DNA of 11,903 nucleotides from Smittium mucronatum (GCA_001953115.1 LSSL01004608.1:1-11903), one strand, 5' to 3'; numbered from the stretch's first letter, positions 1-9,390 are shown. Program-made: numbers and translations. The notes: generated by a model from the letters alone, not told the origin.

Positions 1-86
1 GCCATGTCGATCAATCCCACGTTTGGGTAGGAGCCTAATTTTATTAATCCTGTTAGAAGTAGGCTCTGACTAGGAGCTCAGTAGAT

Positions 87-108
87 TCAATGAACAATAG
101 TTCATTGA
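87..108. repeat. 9-bp perfect hairpin with AATA loop
   Basis: TCAATGAAC at 87-95 is followed by the loop AATA and then its exact reverse complement at 100-108. It lies in the less AT-rich left edge of the window. No poly-T tract follows, so there is no reason to call it a terminator. Confidence 0.6.
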
Positions 109-490
109 CAAAAAGCTTAATTCATAACCGTTAAGGCCTCAGTCATACACCCACTTGAAGCAATGCCAGGGTATTATTTGGTGGTTGGTGGATTGCACCC
201 CTTTTCCATTAGGTAAACAGATGGTAGTCCGGCAGAGGAGTTTATTGTAGTTAGGATAATAATATTTTTTACTCGTATTTTTTTAGACTAGTTTTTAATG
301 GCGTCATCATCAATAAAATTCCGTGATACAAAACAAAACAACACAACACAACACCGCCTTTTAATAATTTAGATTTGGAGTTGGCCCAAACTAATGTTTT
401 TATTTTTTTTGAAAAAAGGCAGAAACATGAAAATTCTCAGTTTTTGAAAAATTACAGCCCACATAAAACCAAAATTGTAAAAACTTTATT

Positions 491-538
491 ATTATTTGCA
501 TAATATATATATATATATATACGGGAATTATTTGCATA
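491..538. repeat. (AT)n microsatellite flanked by a 12-bp direct repeat
   Basis: An alternating AT tract at 503-521 lies between two identical copies of ATTATTTGCATA, at 491-502 and 527-538. The arrangement suggests replication slippage or a local duplication. No function is implied. Confidence 0.7.
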
Positions 539-838
539 GTAAATATAAATTTAATTTCTAAAAACAGCTTGATTTTCATTAAAAGTAAAAATATTCAATT
601 TTAAAAAAAGAATGAATATTTTCGAGTGTTGGAATCGAATAACAAGCTGAAATTCCGCCTATTTTCTTTATCTATTACAAAAAAAATAAAATTAGAAATA
701 AAACAAAAAGATAAGATTAAGAATTCAATCAAAATATTCCTTTTTAAAAAGGCTATTAATCAATAAAATTTGGCGCAAAAAAAAGCAGGTAAATGTCCTA
801 TAGGTCAGTTGGAAATAGACCCACAGTCAAGTCACAAT

Positions 839-969
839 ATTTTTGCGATTTACACACAAGTTATACTAATTATTTTTGCAATTTACACACAAGTTATACT
901 AATTATTTTTGCAATCTACACACAAGTTATATACTTATTTTTGCAATGTACGTATAAAGTTACTAATTT
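839..969. repeat. Tandem repeat, about four copies of a 33-bp unit
   Basis: The copies lie at 839-871 (33 bp), 872-904 (33 bp), 905-936 (32 bp) and 937-969 (33 bp, most diverged). Each starts ATTTTTGC and the first three contain ACACACAAGTTATA. Copies 1 and 2 differ at one position. Because the unit is a multiple of three, the copies fall in one open frame and give repeated FAIYTQVILI peptides; this is a by-product of the repeat with no sign of a real protein. There are no spacers between units, so this is an ordinary minisatellite. Confidence 0.85.
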
Positions 970-1380
970 AATTTAACCCTGCAAAGATCTGCAGCAGAGC
1001 AATAATATTTGTAATAATTGATCATATCTTCAGATTTTATATTTGTAATCTTTGAATTGCCAATTGAATCATGAAAAATGATTACTACTTTTATAATCTA
1101 ATAAAGTAATTTTTGGATGTGAACTATAAGTTTTAAAAAGTGGAGAATTATGTGTTTTTTGTACGACATGTTATCTTAGCCTATTATTGTCTAGCATTAC
1201 CAGAGAATAAATACCATCTGATATTTTTAAAAAATAATTAAATTGGAACATAGTTGAGTAAATTTTAAATATGAAACAATAAGAGATACAAGTTGATTTT
1301 GGCGTAAAATTGCTGAAAAAAATCATTTTCAATTTAAAAAAAAAAAAGAAAATACAAAAAGAAATAGAAATTGAACAATA
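970..1380. other. AT-rich intergenic DNA downstream of the Gid7-like gene
   Basis: Apart from homopolymer A runs near 1337-1347 I see nothing in this stretch. On the minus strand it is the 3' flank of the Gid7-like gene and should hold its 3' UTR and polyadenylation site, but I found no convincing AATAAA in that orientation close to the stop codon. Confidence 0.5.
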
Positions 1381-4043
1381 TTAAAATATATTAATTGAGT
1401 GATCGTCGCTTGCAGTGGCAAGAAACTGTCTCTTGTTTTTATTGTAAAAGTAACTACAACAGTTAACACCGCGGGAATGTCCATAAAGAACCTGCATAGA
1501 AACGCCGCTATGTCTATTCCATAAATTAACAACACCATCTGCAATGGTTTTATGTTTAATAATAAAAATACCAATGTTAAAATTAAAACGAAGAATTTTT
1601 GAGTAGATATTAAATAAAATTTACCTGGGCTTCCACAATATACAATTGATTCGTTTGGACCACCCAAGCCGCACCGAGAAACACATTTGCCATATTTGTA
1701 CCCATGGTATGTCATTATTATACTGTTGCTTTCAATATCCCAGAGGTTTAGTTGATCTTGCACTGTATTAACCAAAAAATGTTTGCAATCCTTTGCGTAA
1801 TAAATCGACATAATGCTGCTAGACTCTTTAAATATCCTAAAAAAATGAATTTTAGTGTTAGATAATACATTTTTAATAATTTTTGAAAACATACTTTATT
1901 GGACTTTTGCTTTTATAATCGAATAATAGAATGGAGTCTTCATTATCAGCAACTAAAATATTTTCCCCATTCGATCCAACTGCTAAATCATGAACTCTAG
2001 GAGAGTCCCACTCATGTACAACCTCTCCAAATTTGTCCTAAAAACAAATGAATAAACTTTGTTAATAACATGGTACATAGTTTATGAAAGGTTCAAAATA
2101 TTTTCTTGCAAATGCATTATACAAAATTAACCACTGAGGTCTAAGTAGAATGAGTTAAATAACTTACCCACATTAGCAAAAGTTTATCAAGTCCTCCAGA
2201 AATAAAATGCTGACCATCAGGAGTCCATTTAACTGCCGTTACGTGTTCGGTGTGCTTAGAAATGGTCATTAAGCACGATCCCGTCTAAAAAATGAATTTT
2301 TTTAAACATTTTAGGACAATGAAAAAGTGATCAGAATATAAAAATTATCTCCTGATAAATATCAGTAAAGATTAAAAAAATAGAGGAAAAGATACTGAAA
2401 TTATAACAAAGAATGAAATTTACCTGGGGATTCCAAATTCGTAGTTTCATATCGTTTCCTGAGCTAACTAAAGTTTTATCGTCGGGAGACCACGATAGAC
2501 ATGAAATTGCGTCTTCATGACCAGTCATAATGTGGAGGGGCTTAAAGTTCTAAGTTAAAAAAAAAATGAGAGATAGTTAAAAGAAATTTAAAAAAGGAAA
2601 AGTCTTACAGTTGTTTCCCAGATGATGATCTTCTTATCTTTGGAACCGGAGGCTAAAAATTCGCCATTATTAGAGAAAGCCACATACCAAACTTCATCAG
2701 AGTGCTCTCTAAGGGAAAATTTATAATCTTCCTTGAAGTACAATTTCCTAAAATATAAACGTCAAAAAAAATAAAGATCGGAGAAAAAACGCATCATAAA
2801 ATTTAGTATTATTGTAATATAAATCATGTAATAAAAAAAGAGAATTAATGAAATTAAAAACAAAAAAATAATATATATTACTTTTTGCAAATATGATCGT
2901 TATACAAAGAAAGGTTTTCATCAGAAACGTGATATTGACATTTGTTTTTTTGATATTCCATAGCCTGAGAAAATAGAGTTTGAAGTCTCTGAGGCCCAAG
3001 CATCAAATCTGACGAAAAATGATCTAAAAATTCGGGATAAATTATTGGAAAGGTTTCACAATTTTATAATAAAATTAAAATAAACCTACCATGCAATGAA
3101 TCTACCAATTCTTGTCTGGTTTCTTCGACGTTACCGAACCAAGATATCATATTGCGAAATTTCTCAGGATCAGAAAACATCATTAGCCTGAAGAGATATT
3201 AAAAACATAAATAATTGTTGCTTATCGCTAAGAGAGGAAGAAATTTAGATACCTTGATAAGAGAGATATCTCAGCAGAGTCAGAACTTAACACAGATAGT
3301 TCAGATTGGAGAATAGTTAATGCGGTCTTAATTCTTTTGGCTTCAAGAGCTTCGAGGTATTCTTGGCGTTTGATTTTGAAAACTATTAACTGTCTTTTAT
3401 TTTTGGATTTAACTGGAAGAAGATCTATTAGCTGAATTGCCTTTTCCCACTCTCCCCTAATTATAGATTCTTTAAAATCATACACAGAAGGCTCTTCCAT
3501 TAAATAACCAGATTCCTCTTGGAGCTTATTGAAGCTGTCTCTAAAAAAGATGAAAATTATGGGTAAAGTCAAGATTTATAATGGAAAACAGAGATTAAAA
3601 TGAAAAAAGAAACCTTAAGCCCAAGTCCCATAGCTGTTGTAGTATGACGCGAACAGTCTCTACCTCCTTGAATTTGGGACTTCTGATAATAGCCCTACTT
3701 CCTTTCACGGATTCGGGTTTAGCAAAGGAGGAATCAGAAAGCTCGGTTGTTTCAGTTTTCATTTCGAAGGAATTAACTACTGGAGCTTGAAAAGAGGTCC
3801 TTAAACGTTTGTTAGGATAAGAATCTTCCCCGGCTACAGTTAAAAAATTGTGAAAATATAAAGGGGATAGGAAAAGAAAATAAGAAAAGGGAATTTTAAA
3901 AGAATTTTACATAATTGATGAATTTTGCTACTATGTGGAATTATGTCGTCGATTTCAGAACTAGAAGGTATTTTAGAGTGCAGAATTGAACTTTGTTCAC
4001 CTTGTGGCTCAAAAAGAGATTTCGGATTTATACCACTACTCAT
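1381..4043 (-). CDS. GID7: WDR26/Gid7-like WD40 subunit of the GID/CTLH E3 ubiquitin ligase
   Basis: Exons on the minus strand, 5' to 3': 3911-4043, 3614-3833, 3253-3540, 3090-3187, 2882-3023, 2609-2747, 2424-2549, 2168-2284, 1895-2037, 1625-1836, 1381-1538. They total 1776 nt, giving 591 aa plus TAA, with every junction in phase. Residues 1-100 are a polar, unconserved N-terminus. A LisH motif spans about 103-130 (VRVILQQLWDLGL, then EESG), CTLH about 137-195 (W149, then FKIKRQEYLEALE), and CRA about 195-290 (LMLGPQRLQTLFSQA, QCQYH-like and SLYNDH stretches). Seven WD40 blades fill 305-591, with repeat ends IIIW, LRIW, LLMW, LLFD, LNLWD, VNLW and INIF. In the family this subunit scaffolds the cytosolic/nuclear GID/CTLH ligase and helps recruit substrate. 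Yeast Gid7 is 745 aa and human WDR26 about 660, so this one is compact but complete. The start is the first in-frame ATG after a TATA-like box. The N-terminal exon boundary is the least certain part of the model. Confidence 0.9.
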
Positions 4044-4051
4044 GCAGGCAT
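4040..4051 (-). promoter_or_regulatory. Three-codon upstream ORF overlapping the Gid7-like start codon
   Basis: On the minus strand ATG (4051-4049) is followed by CCT, GCA and TGA (4042-4040), encoding Met-Pro-Ala. Its stop codon overlaps the main start (4043-4041) in an ATGA arrangement. If transcription starts below the TATA-like box, this would be the first AUG in the mRNA. Both AUGs lack an A or G at -3. In known genes such overlaps can lower translation or couple it by reinitiation; that role is inference here. Confidence 0.45.
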
Positions 4052-4113
4052 AAGAGCGAAGGTTGAAAACCGTATTGCAGCGGTATGCCAAGAGTATAAG
4101 AACTGTACTTTTT

Positions 4114-4121
4114 CTTTTATA
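4114..4121 (-). promoter_or_regulatory. TATA-like box of the Gid7-like gene
   Basis: TATAAAAG read on the minus strand lies about 70 bp upstream of the ATG at 4043. In this AT-rich DNA such an octamer can occur by chance, but the spacing suits a promoter with a short 5' UTR. Confidence 0.4.
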
Positions 4122-4884
4122 GAATATATTAGGAGTATTGTGATGATAAAATAAGTATAATATTAAAAGAGAGAGATATACAGTTAAGTGAAAATTACAA
4201 TCGAAGAATGGGCACTATAAGAATAATAAATCAAAGTGATTAAGGAAAACGAAGGCAAGATTAGTTTCTACAAAACAATGAGAGGTCTTAGATAATGATT
4301 AATAGTCAGAAATAAGCTATGAGAAAAGATAAGAGACAATAAATAATTATCGCATAACTCATAAAGCATAAGTGTGTGAAAATAAAGGCGGCAAATAATT
4401 CGGTTTCATCCAACTACAAACTCGCCTATTTACGCAAACATAGCAATTTCTTTAATAGATGTCTCTTCAATGATTGGTCGAAAAAATTACGACATTTGTG
4501 GGCATTTCTATAAAAACTATACCAATAAGTGATAAATTCTGCGTAAAAAAAATATAAAAACCATCAAGTGATATCATTAGATATCCAGCCAAAAATAGTC
4601 GGACATTATTAATGCTAATGCAGAAACTATCAACCAATGGATGTTCATTTGCTGGGAGTAAAGTTATTTTTATTCGATCAGGAAAATTCCACCAGTATAT
4701 TAAAAGATATTCGTAATATTTCTCCCTAGCTTTGAATTAGGCCAATCTGATGCTGTAAATTTTTCCTCTTACCCAAAGACTAATCTTTATCAATAATTAC
4801 TAATAAAACTATTTTTTTATGATATTATTAAAGGGGATTCACACCTCACATCTTTACAAGTGGTATATAATAATAAAATAATAA
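4122..4884. other. Intergenic DNA upstream of the Gid7-like gene
   Basis: There is no coding signal on either strand. The inverted CCAAT pentamers at 4473-4477 (ATTGG on the plus strand) could serve the minus-strand gene but are too short to claim. The remainder is AT-rich DNA without repeats I could recognise. Confidence 0.5.
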
Positions 4885-5698
<814 letters not shown>

Positions 5699-5703
5699 CA
5701 ACT
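5699..5703. repeat. Left target-site duplication (CAACT)
   Basis: Five bases immediately outside the left LTR, matching CAGCT beyond the right LTR at four of five positions. Five-base duplications are usual for Ty3/gypsy insertions. The one A/G mismatch fits the age shown by LTR divergence. Confidence 0.65.
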
Positions 5704-6123
5704 TGTCATGGAGTTAAATCGATTTGGTAATTTACTGGAGTTTTCTAGAAGATTCTATAAACTTCTAGAAAACTCCAAATAAATTAACTAATCTAAAAAG
5801 AATTAATAATGTCAATTTCTTGGAATTATGTTTTCTTTTTAATTTCTTGGCACTCGTTTTAAATAAACGATTATTATTAGGTTTAAATTAAAATTCCAAG
5901 AGCCTCGAATTTTATTAAAACTTAATTACTTCAATTATTATATTTATGTTTTAGATTTATTTTATATTAAGTCTATTTTTATAGTATTTTCATAGCCATG
6001 CCTTTTCGTATAAAGTACCAGAGATTTTATTGAAATGGGATCTTTAGCAATAAATCAATATTTTATATCTTTTAAATAAAATAATTTGAATTAACTAAGT
6101 ACCTCGAAACAAATGCCCTGACA
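5704..6123 (+). repeat. Left (5') LTR, 420 bp
   Basis: It runs from TGTCATGG to CCCTGACA, with a 5-bp perfect terminal inverted repeat. The boundary was set by alignment with the right LTR: 22 bases before the shared GGTAATTTACTGG block align without a gap starting at TGTCATG. It holds a 16-bp perfect inverted repeat (5736-5751 with 5762-5777) containing the heat-shock-element array. It also has a TATA-like stretch near 5961-5969, and AATAAA at 6049-6054 and 6075-6080 that could act in 3' end formation. Confidence 0.93.
5743..5770 (+). promoter_or_regulatory. Heat-shock-element array in the left LTR
   Basis: Six 3-base units alternate at 5-bp spacing: TTC 5743, GAA 5748, TTC 5753, TAA 5758 (broken GAA), TTC 5763, GAA 5768. 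The first three form a perfect nTTCnnGAAnnTTCn core. The heat shock transcription factor HSF binds three or more alternating nGAAn units as a trimer. The position in the LTR's upstream (U3) part, about 40 bp from its start, suits an enhancer of retrotransposon transcription. Activity is inferred. Confidence 0.65.
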
Positions 6124-6171
6124 TTATTTTATTGCTACCGTTTCTACCTACTTATTTTAATTCAAGAAATT
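6124..6171 (+). other. Short leader between left LTR and gag; no primer-binding site seen
   Basis: Only 48 bp separate the LTR end from the gag ATG. A tRNA-primed element should carry a TGG-starting complement of a tRNA 3' end right after the LTR. Here the sequence begins TTATTTTATTGCTACC and I see no such match. Confidence 0.5.
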
Positions 6172-6987
6172 ATGGAAGACCAAGTTAAATCCTTGACCAA
6201 GGAGCTACGCCAATTGACAATGGAAAATGAACTACTAAGGCCACAGCTCTCCAACATGCACCCAAAATTGCCCTGCCAGAGAGATATGACGGAAAAAAGA
6301 AGGAATATCGTGGTCTTGCCAACCAATGTAACCTTTTGTTCTTTCTACACACACACGAGTACCAAACAGATGCAGCAAAATTAGGACTGATCTTTTCACT
6401 CCTGAAGGGTAATGCACTACACTGGGCATCACCCCTGCTGGAAAACAACAACCCCGCCATGCACCACTACAGCCGGTTTATGAAAGAGTTCGCAAAGGTA
6501 TTTGACGATCCTCAACGTGAGAGACGTCCAAAGACGCCATCAGGTCGCTCAGAAAAGGTAAAGAACCTTAGAAAACTAAGCATCCGAATTTCGCCGCCTC
6601 GCCATAGACCTAGACTGAAACAAGTCCGCCCTCACTTTACAATTTGAGGAAGGTCTGAAAGATGACATCCTTGAAATCTTAGCTCAAGCGGAAACACCAT
6701 CCACTCTCAAAAGCCTTATCGAGACGGCCATCAGAACAGACACCCGATTAGCCAATAGGAAGGAGCAGAAATCCAGGAAAGCCAAGGAAACCACCAGCTA
6801 CACCAGCTACGCCACTCTCCAGTCTTCAACGCCAGGAGAACCTATGCAGGTTGATGCAATCAGTAAGGCACAACCGGAAAAAAGGGAACGCAGACTTAAG
6901 CTTTTACTTTGTTTCTATTGTGGGGGTAAGGGTCACATGACCGCCAACTGCCCCGAAAAAACCAAGAACCACGACCAAAAAAACTAG
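6172..6987 (+). pseudogene. gag: gag pseudogene (capsid and CCHC nucleocapsid)
   Basis: It would encode the structural polyprotein that packages the element's RNA into cytoplasmic particles. It starts MEDQVKSLTKELRQLTMENE, a probable short coiled coil. The frame then shifts by one near 6261-6270 into a typical Ty3/gypsy capsid segment (ALPERYDGKKKEYRGL, then LLKGNALHWASPLLE and FDDPQRER). A further change of frame between about 6530 and 6580 returns to the starting frame (EFRRLAIDLD, then LQFEEGLKDDILEILAQAE). A TGA just after DLD (6612-6618) sits where a Trp is normal. A zinc knuckle C-x2-C-x4-H-x4-C has Cys codons at 6910, 6919 and 6949 and His at 6934. The frame ends at TAG 6985-6987. The length, about 270 codons, is normal for the family. 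Confidence 0.88.
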
Positions 6988-7049
6988 CAAATCCAGTCCT
7001 AACTGGGGAGAAGCCCCTGGATTAAAAACTACCATATTCACCAATCACC

Positions 7050-7415
7050 ACGCAACATGCCAATAGTACCCTAGATCTTGCCCACCCTTTCCGCTCCCTT
7101 ATTAATATAACGATACACTCAAGAAACAAAGTAATCAACGCCCAAGCCATGATAGAATCCGGAGCATCCAGATAATTTATGAGTACCAAATTCGTCGGGC
7201 TTAAAGCTATACCGACAATCAAGAAGAAAAAATCAATACTGATCGAATTCATTGATGGATCGCTGATGCCATCAGGACCAATCATTCACGAAACACCACA
7301 AATGCATATAAAACTTATGAACCACTCAGAAAAAATGAAATTTGACATCTTACATAGTGCCCATGCTGACTTAATATTAGCCCTGAAATGACTGGAGCAA
7401 CACCAACCATACATC
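7050..7415 (+). pseudogene. pol: Retroviral-type aspartic protease domain of pol, active site altered
   Basis: This domain would cut the Gag-Pol polyprotein. The frame (one base off from the end of gag) reads DLAHPFRSLINITIHSRNK, then AQAMIESGASR. It continues to a LILALK segment which, with a TGA at 7389 in place of Trp, matches the LGLPWL-type end of this domain followed by LEQHQP. The usual active-site D-S/T-G-A reads E-S-G-A, with GAA at 7155-7157. A TAA stop follows at 7173-7175. Both changes would abolish function. The assignment rests on the SGAS core, order and spacing. Confidence 0.8.
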
Positions 7416-8060
7416 ATGTTGAAAGCCAGGAAACTAAAATTCAATAGCAAATATTGTAAGAAACACTGCATATCAAACCAAGAATCCACGAAAGCACCCA
7501 AGATAAACCCAAGACCAATAATGAAGCAAGGAGTATATACCTCAGTGCACCCATATAACAACACAGAAATAAGAAATTAATCAAGCCATGGACTAGAAAA
7601 AAAACCAAACCACGCACAAAGTCAAGAATCAAGCCATAAATCAAACCATGCACCAAGTCATGAATCAAGCCACGAATCAAGCCACGAATCAAGCCATGAA
7701 CCAAGTCATGAATTAATCCAAGAATACATGGGTCTAGACCATGAAATGGATTATACATCTTACGAAGAAGAACATATAGAAAAACATGATCAACATGAAT
7801 ATCGGTCCCACGAATCAATTACTCCAAAACCAATGCAAGAAGACAAACCTGAAGCTCCACTACTAACCGATAAAACCGTTCCCACGAAGAGGAAGAGAAC
7901 CACCAAGCCTATACATTATCCTAACAAAACCTTGAGCAGTAGGAAGAGATTCACACGGATAATAGGATTAATTGCCCAAAACAAGACCCAAAAAAGTAAC
8001 AAAGAGTCCAGGAAAATACCCAAAAAGTACCACGTATTCCAAGAAGCATTCGAAAAATAA
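7416..8060 (+). pseudogene. pol: Pol linker between protease and reverse transcriptase, with Ser/His/Glu repeat
   Basis: It lies in the same frame as the protease and the start of the RT. After a TAA at 7578-7580 it is open to the TAA at 8058-8060. It includes a tandem SHES/SHEP repeat (7611-7718), an acidic EEEHIEKHDQHEY stretch and a basic TKRKRTTKP region, then KYHVFQEAFEK, which is the conserved lead-in to the RT. The middle matches no enzyme family I know. Variable linkers at this point are common in the group; the repeat is the unusual part. Confidence 0.7.
7611..7730 (+). repeat. 12-bp tandem repeat inside pol, nine units plus a degenerate tenth
   Basis: Units of the form CAYGAATCAAGC start every 12 bases from 7611 to 7718; a tenth, degenerate unit fills 7719-7730. 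Units at 7671 and 7683 are identical. In the pol frame they encode SHES-like tetrapeptides (SHKS, NHAP, SHES x3, SHEP, SHEL). The period is a multiple of three, so copy number can change without shifting the frame. The opposite strand reads as GLIRGLIH-type repeats, a shadow only. Confidence 0.88.
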
Positions 8061-9010
8061 TTAGCCGGCAAACTAACACCCCATAGATCCTTTGACTGTC
8101 CCATAGACCTAATATCAGACCCCAAGATCCCATTTAGCACAATCTAATCACTGGCACCAAGAGAGATTTGCACTTAAATAATAACTGGATGAAAACATTG
8201 CAAAAGGATTCATAGTACCCTCGAACTATCCAACTGGAGCTCCCGTATTCTTCACAGGAAAAAAAGATGGTTTACTAAGACTTGTGGTCGAATAAAGGAA
8301 GAAAACGCACTTAAAATCAGAAACTGATACCCACTGCCACTAATGAGCTAATTGCTAGAACAAGTACAGACAGCCAAGATATTTACCAAGTTAGATCTGA
8401 GGGGAGCATACAACTTGGTTCGAATCAAAGCAGGCGACGAATGGAAGACGGCGTTTCGAACCCATTATGGGAACTTTGAGTACAAAGTTATGCCCTTTGG
8501 ACTAGTAAACGTACCAGCAACCTTACAAGCCTTCGTAAACAACATTTTCAGGGACATCCTAGACCAGTACATGGTGGTTTACCTCGATGACATACTAATT
8601 TTCTCAACTGACCCAGAAAAACACACCAAGCATGTCCAAGTTGTACTACAAAGACTCATAGACAACAAACTGTACGTAAAGCTAGAAAAATTCGAGTTTG
8701 ACTAATCTCAAGTTGAATTTCTCGGATTCGTCATCTCGCCCAACGGACTGCCATGGATCCTGCCAGGACTAAAGCCATCAAAGAATGGAAACCACCGAAA
8801 TCACCACGCTACATACAAGTTTTTCTAGGATTTGCCAATTTCTACAGAAGATCTATCCAAGGATTTTCAAAGACTGTAACACCAATCAGATCACTGCTCA
8901 AAAAGGGCGCACAATTCCTATGGAATCACACGAAACAGCATGCCTTCGATGAACTCAAGCAACCTTTTACCACAGCTCCAATACTCAGACTCCCTGACCC
9001 AGAAAAACCA
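8061..9010 (+). pseudogene. pol: Reverse transcriptase domain of pol
   Basis: This domain would copy the element RNA into DNA. It begins LAGKLTPHRSFDCPIDLISD. After an indel near 8160 it continues [20 protein letters not shown] and [11 protein letters not shown], returning to the first frame near 8316. The palm is then open from 8352 to 8702: LDLRGAY with motif A Asp at 8394, [13 protein letters not shown] (motif B) and YLDDILIFS with the catalytic Asp pair at 8586-8591. A TAA at 8703 replaces the usual Gln of the KxEF-x-Q segment. A one-base loss near 8751 shifts into MDPARTKAIKEWKPP, then the connection region (FLGFANFYRRSI). The catalytic residues survive but the frame does not. Confidence 0.93.
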
Positions 9011-9390
9011 TTCACGCTATAGTGAGACGCCTCAAACCACTCAATAGGAGCCATACTGCCACAAAGACACACCGAAAAATTACATCCATGTGCTTTCTTC
9101 TCAAGAAACTTGACCCCACCCTAACAAAACTACCATATCTTTGAAAAAGAACTACTAGCCGTCAAAGCTGCGTTGGATCAATTAAGACACCACTTAGAAG
9201 GAGAACCACACCCGGTAAACATAATAAAAGACAACAAAAACCTATAGTATTTTTGTAAATTCAAGATCCTAAACCAGCGACAAGCAAGATGGGCTCTATT
9301 CCTATCTCTTTTTAACATCAATCTGACCTACTGACCAGGTTCACAATACATAAATGCAGATGCTCTATCCAGGAAGGACTAACCTAAAGA
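9011..9390 (+). pseudogene. pol: RNase H domain of pol
   Basis: This domain would degrade the RNA strand of the RNA-DNA hybrid. It is read in the frame of the RT C-terminus: FTL, two stops (TAG 9020, TGA 9023), then [13 protein letters not shown] with the first catalytic Asp at 9026. Next come FEKELLAVKAALDQLRHHLE (Glu), IIKDNKNL (Asp; the usual His is Asn), RQARWALFLSLF and INADALSRKD (last Asp). Stops also interrupt near 9121, 9245, 9332 and 9379. All four acidic residues of the family are present, while at least six stop codons interrupt the domain. Confidence 0.88.

Larger units (their letters stand above)
1..838. other. Intergenic DNA, no gene recognised
   Basis: The first 240 bases are clearly less AT-rich than what follows, but stops interrupt all the frames I read and no family is recognisable, so this could be the end of a dispersed repeat or of a gene outside the window. 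They contain a perfect 9-bp hairpin at 87-108. From 300 on the DNA is strongly AT-rich, with a low-complexity ACAAA/ACAAC stretch near 330-353 and an (AT)n tract at 503-521. I see no tRNA B-box or conserved protein motif. Confidence 0.5.

Noticed and set aside
839..969. CRISPR-like array
   Set aside because: The units are directly adjacent with no spacers, the host is eukaryotic, and there are no cas genes.
770..976. 68-codon plus-strand frame as a gene
   Set aside because: It lacks an ATG at its listed beginning (TTG), and half of it is the translated 33-bp repeat.
3840..4091. First exon of the Gid7-like gene starting at 4091 and running through to 3840
   Set aside because: The 4091 start is TTG, and the 3' part is intron: a GT donor at 3910 and an AG acceptor at 3834 join in phase with the next exon.
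5726..6123. LTR beginning at the GGTAATTTACTGG block
   Set aside because: The 22 bases before it align gaplessly between the two copies starting at TGTCATG. That start gives TGTCA/TGACA inverted ends and a 4-of-5 target-site duplication; the later start gives neither.
7286..7818. Minus-strand frames with GLIRGLIH repeats and hydrophobic stretches, resembling membrane proteins
   Set aside because: They are antisense to the protease and linker of pol; the repeat is the complement of the SHES-coding units.
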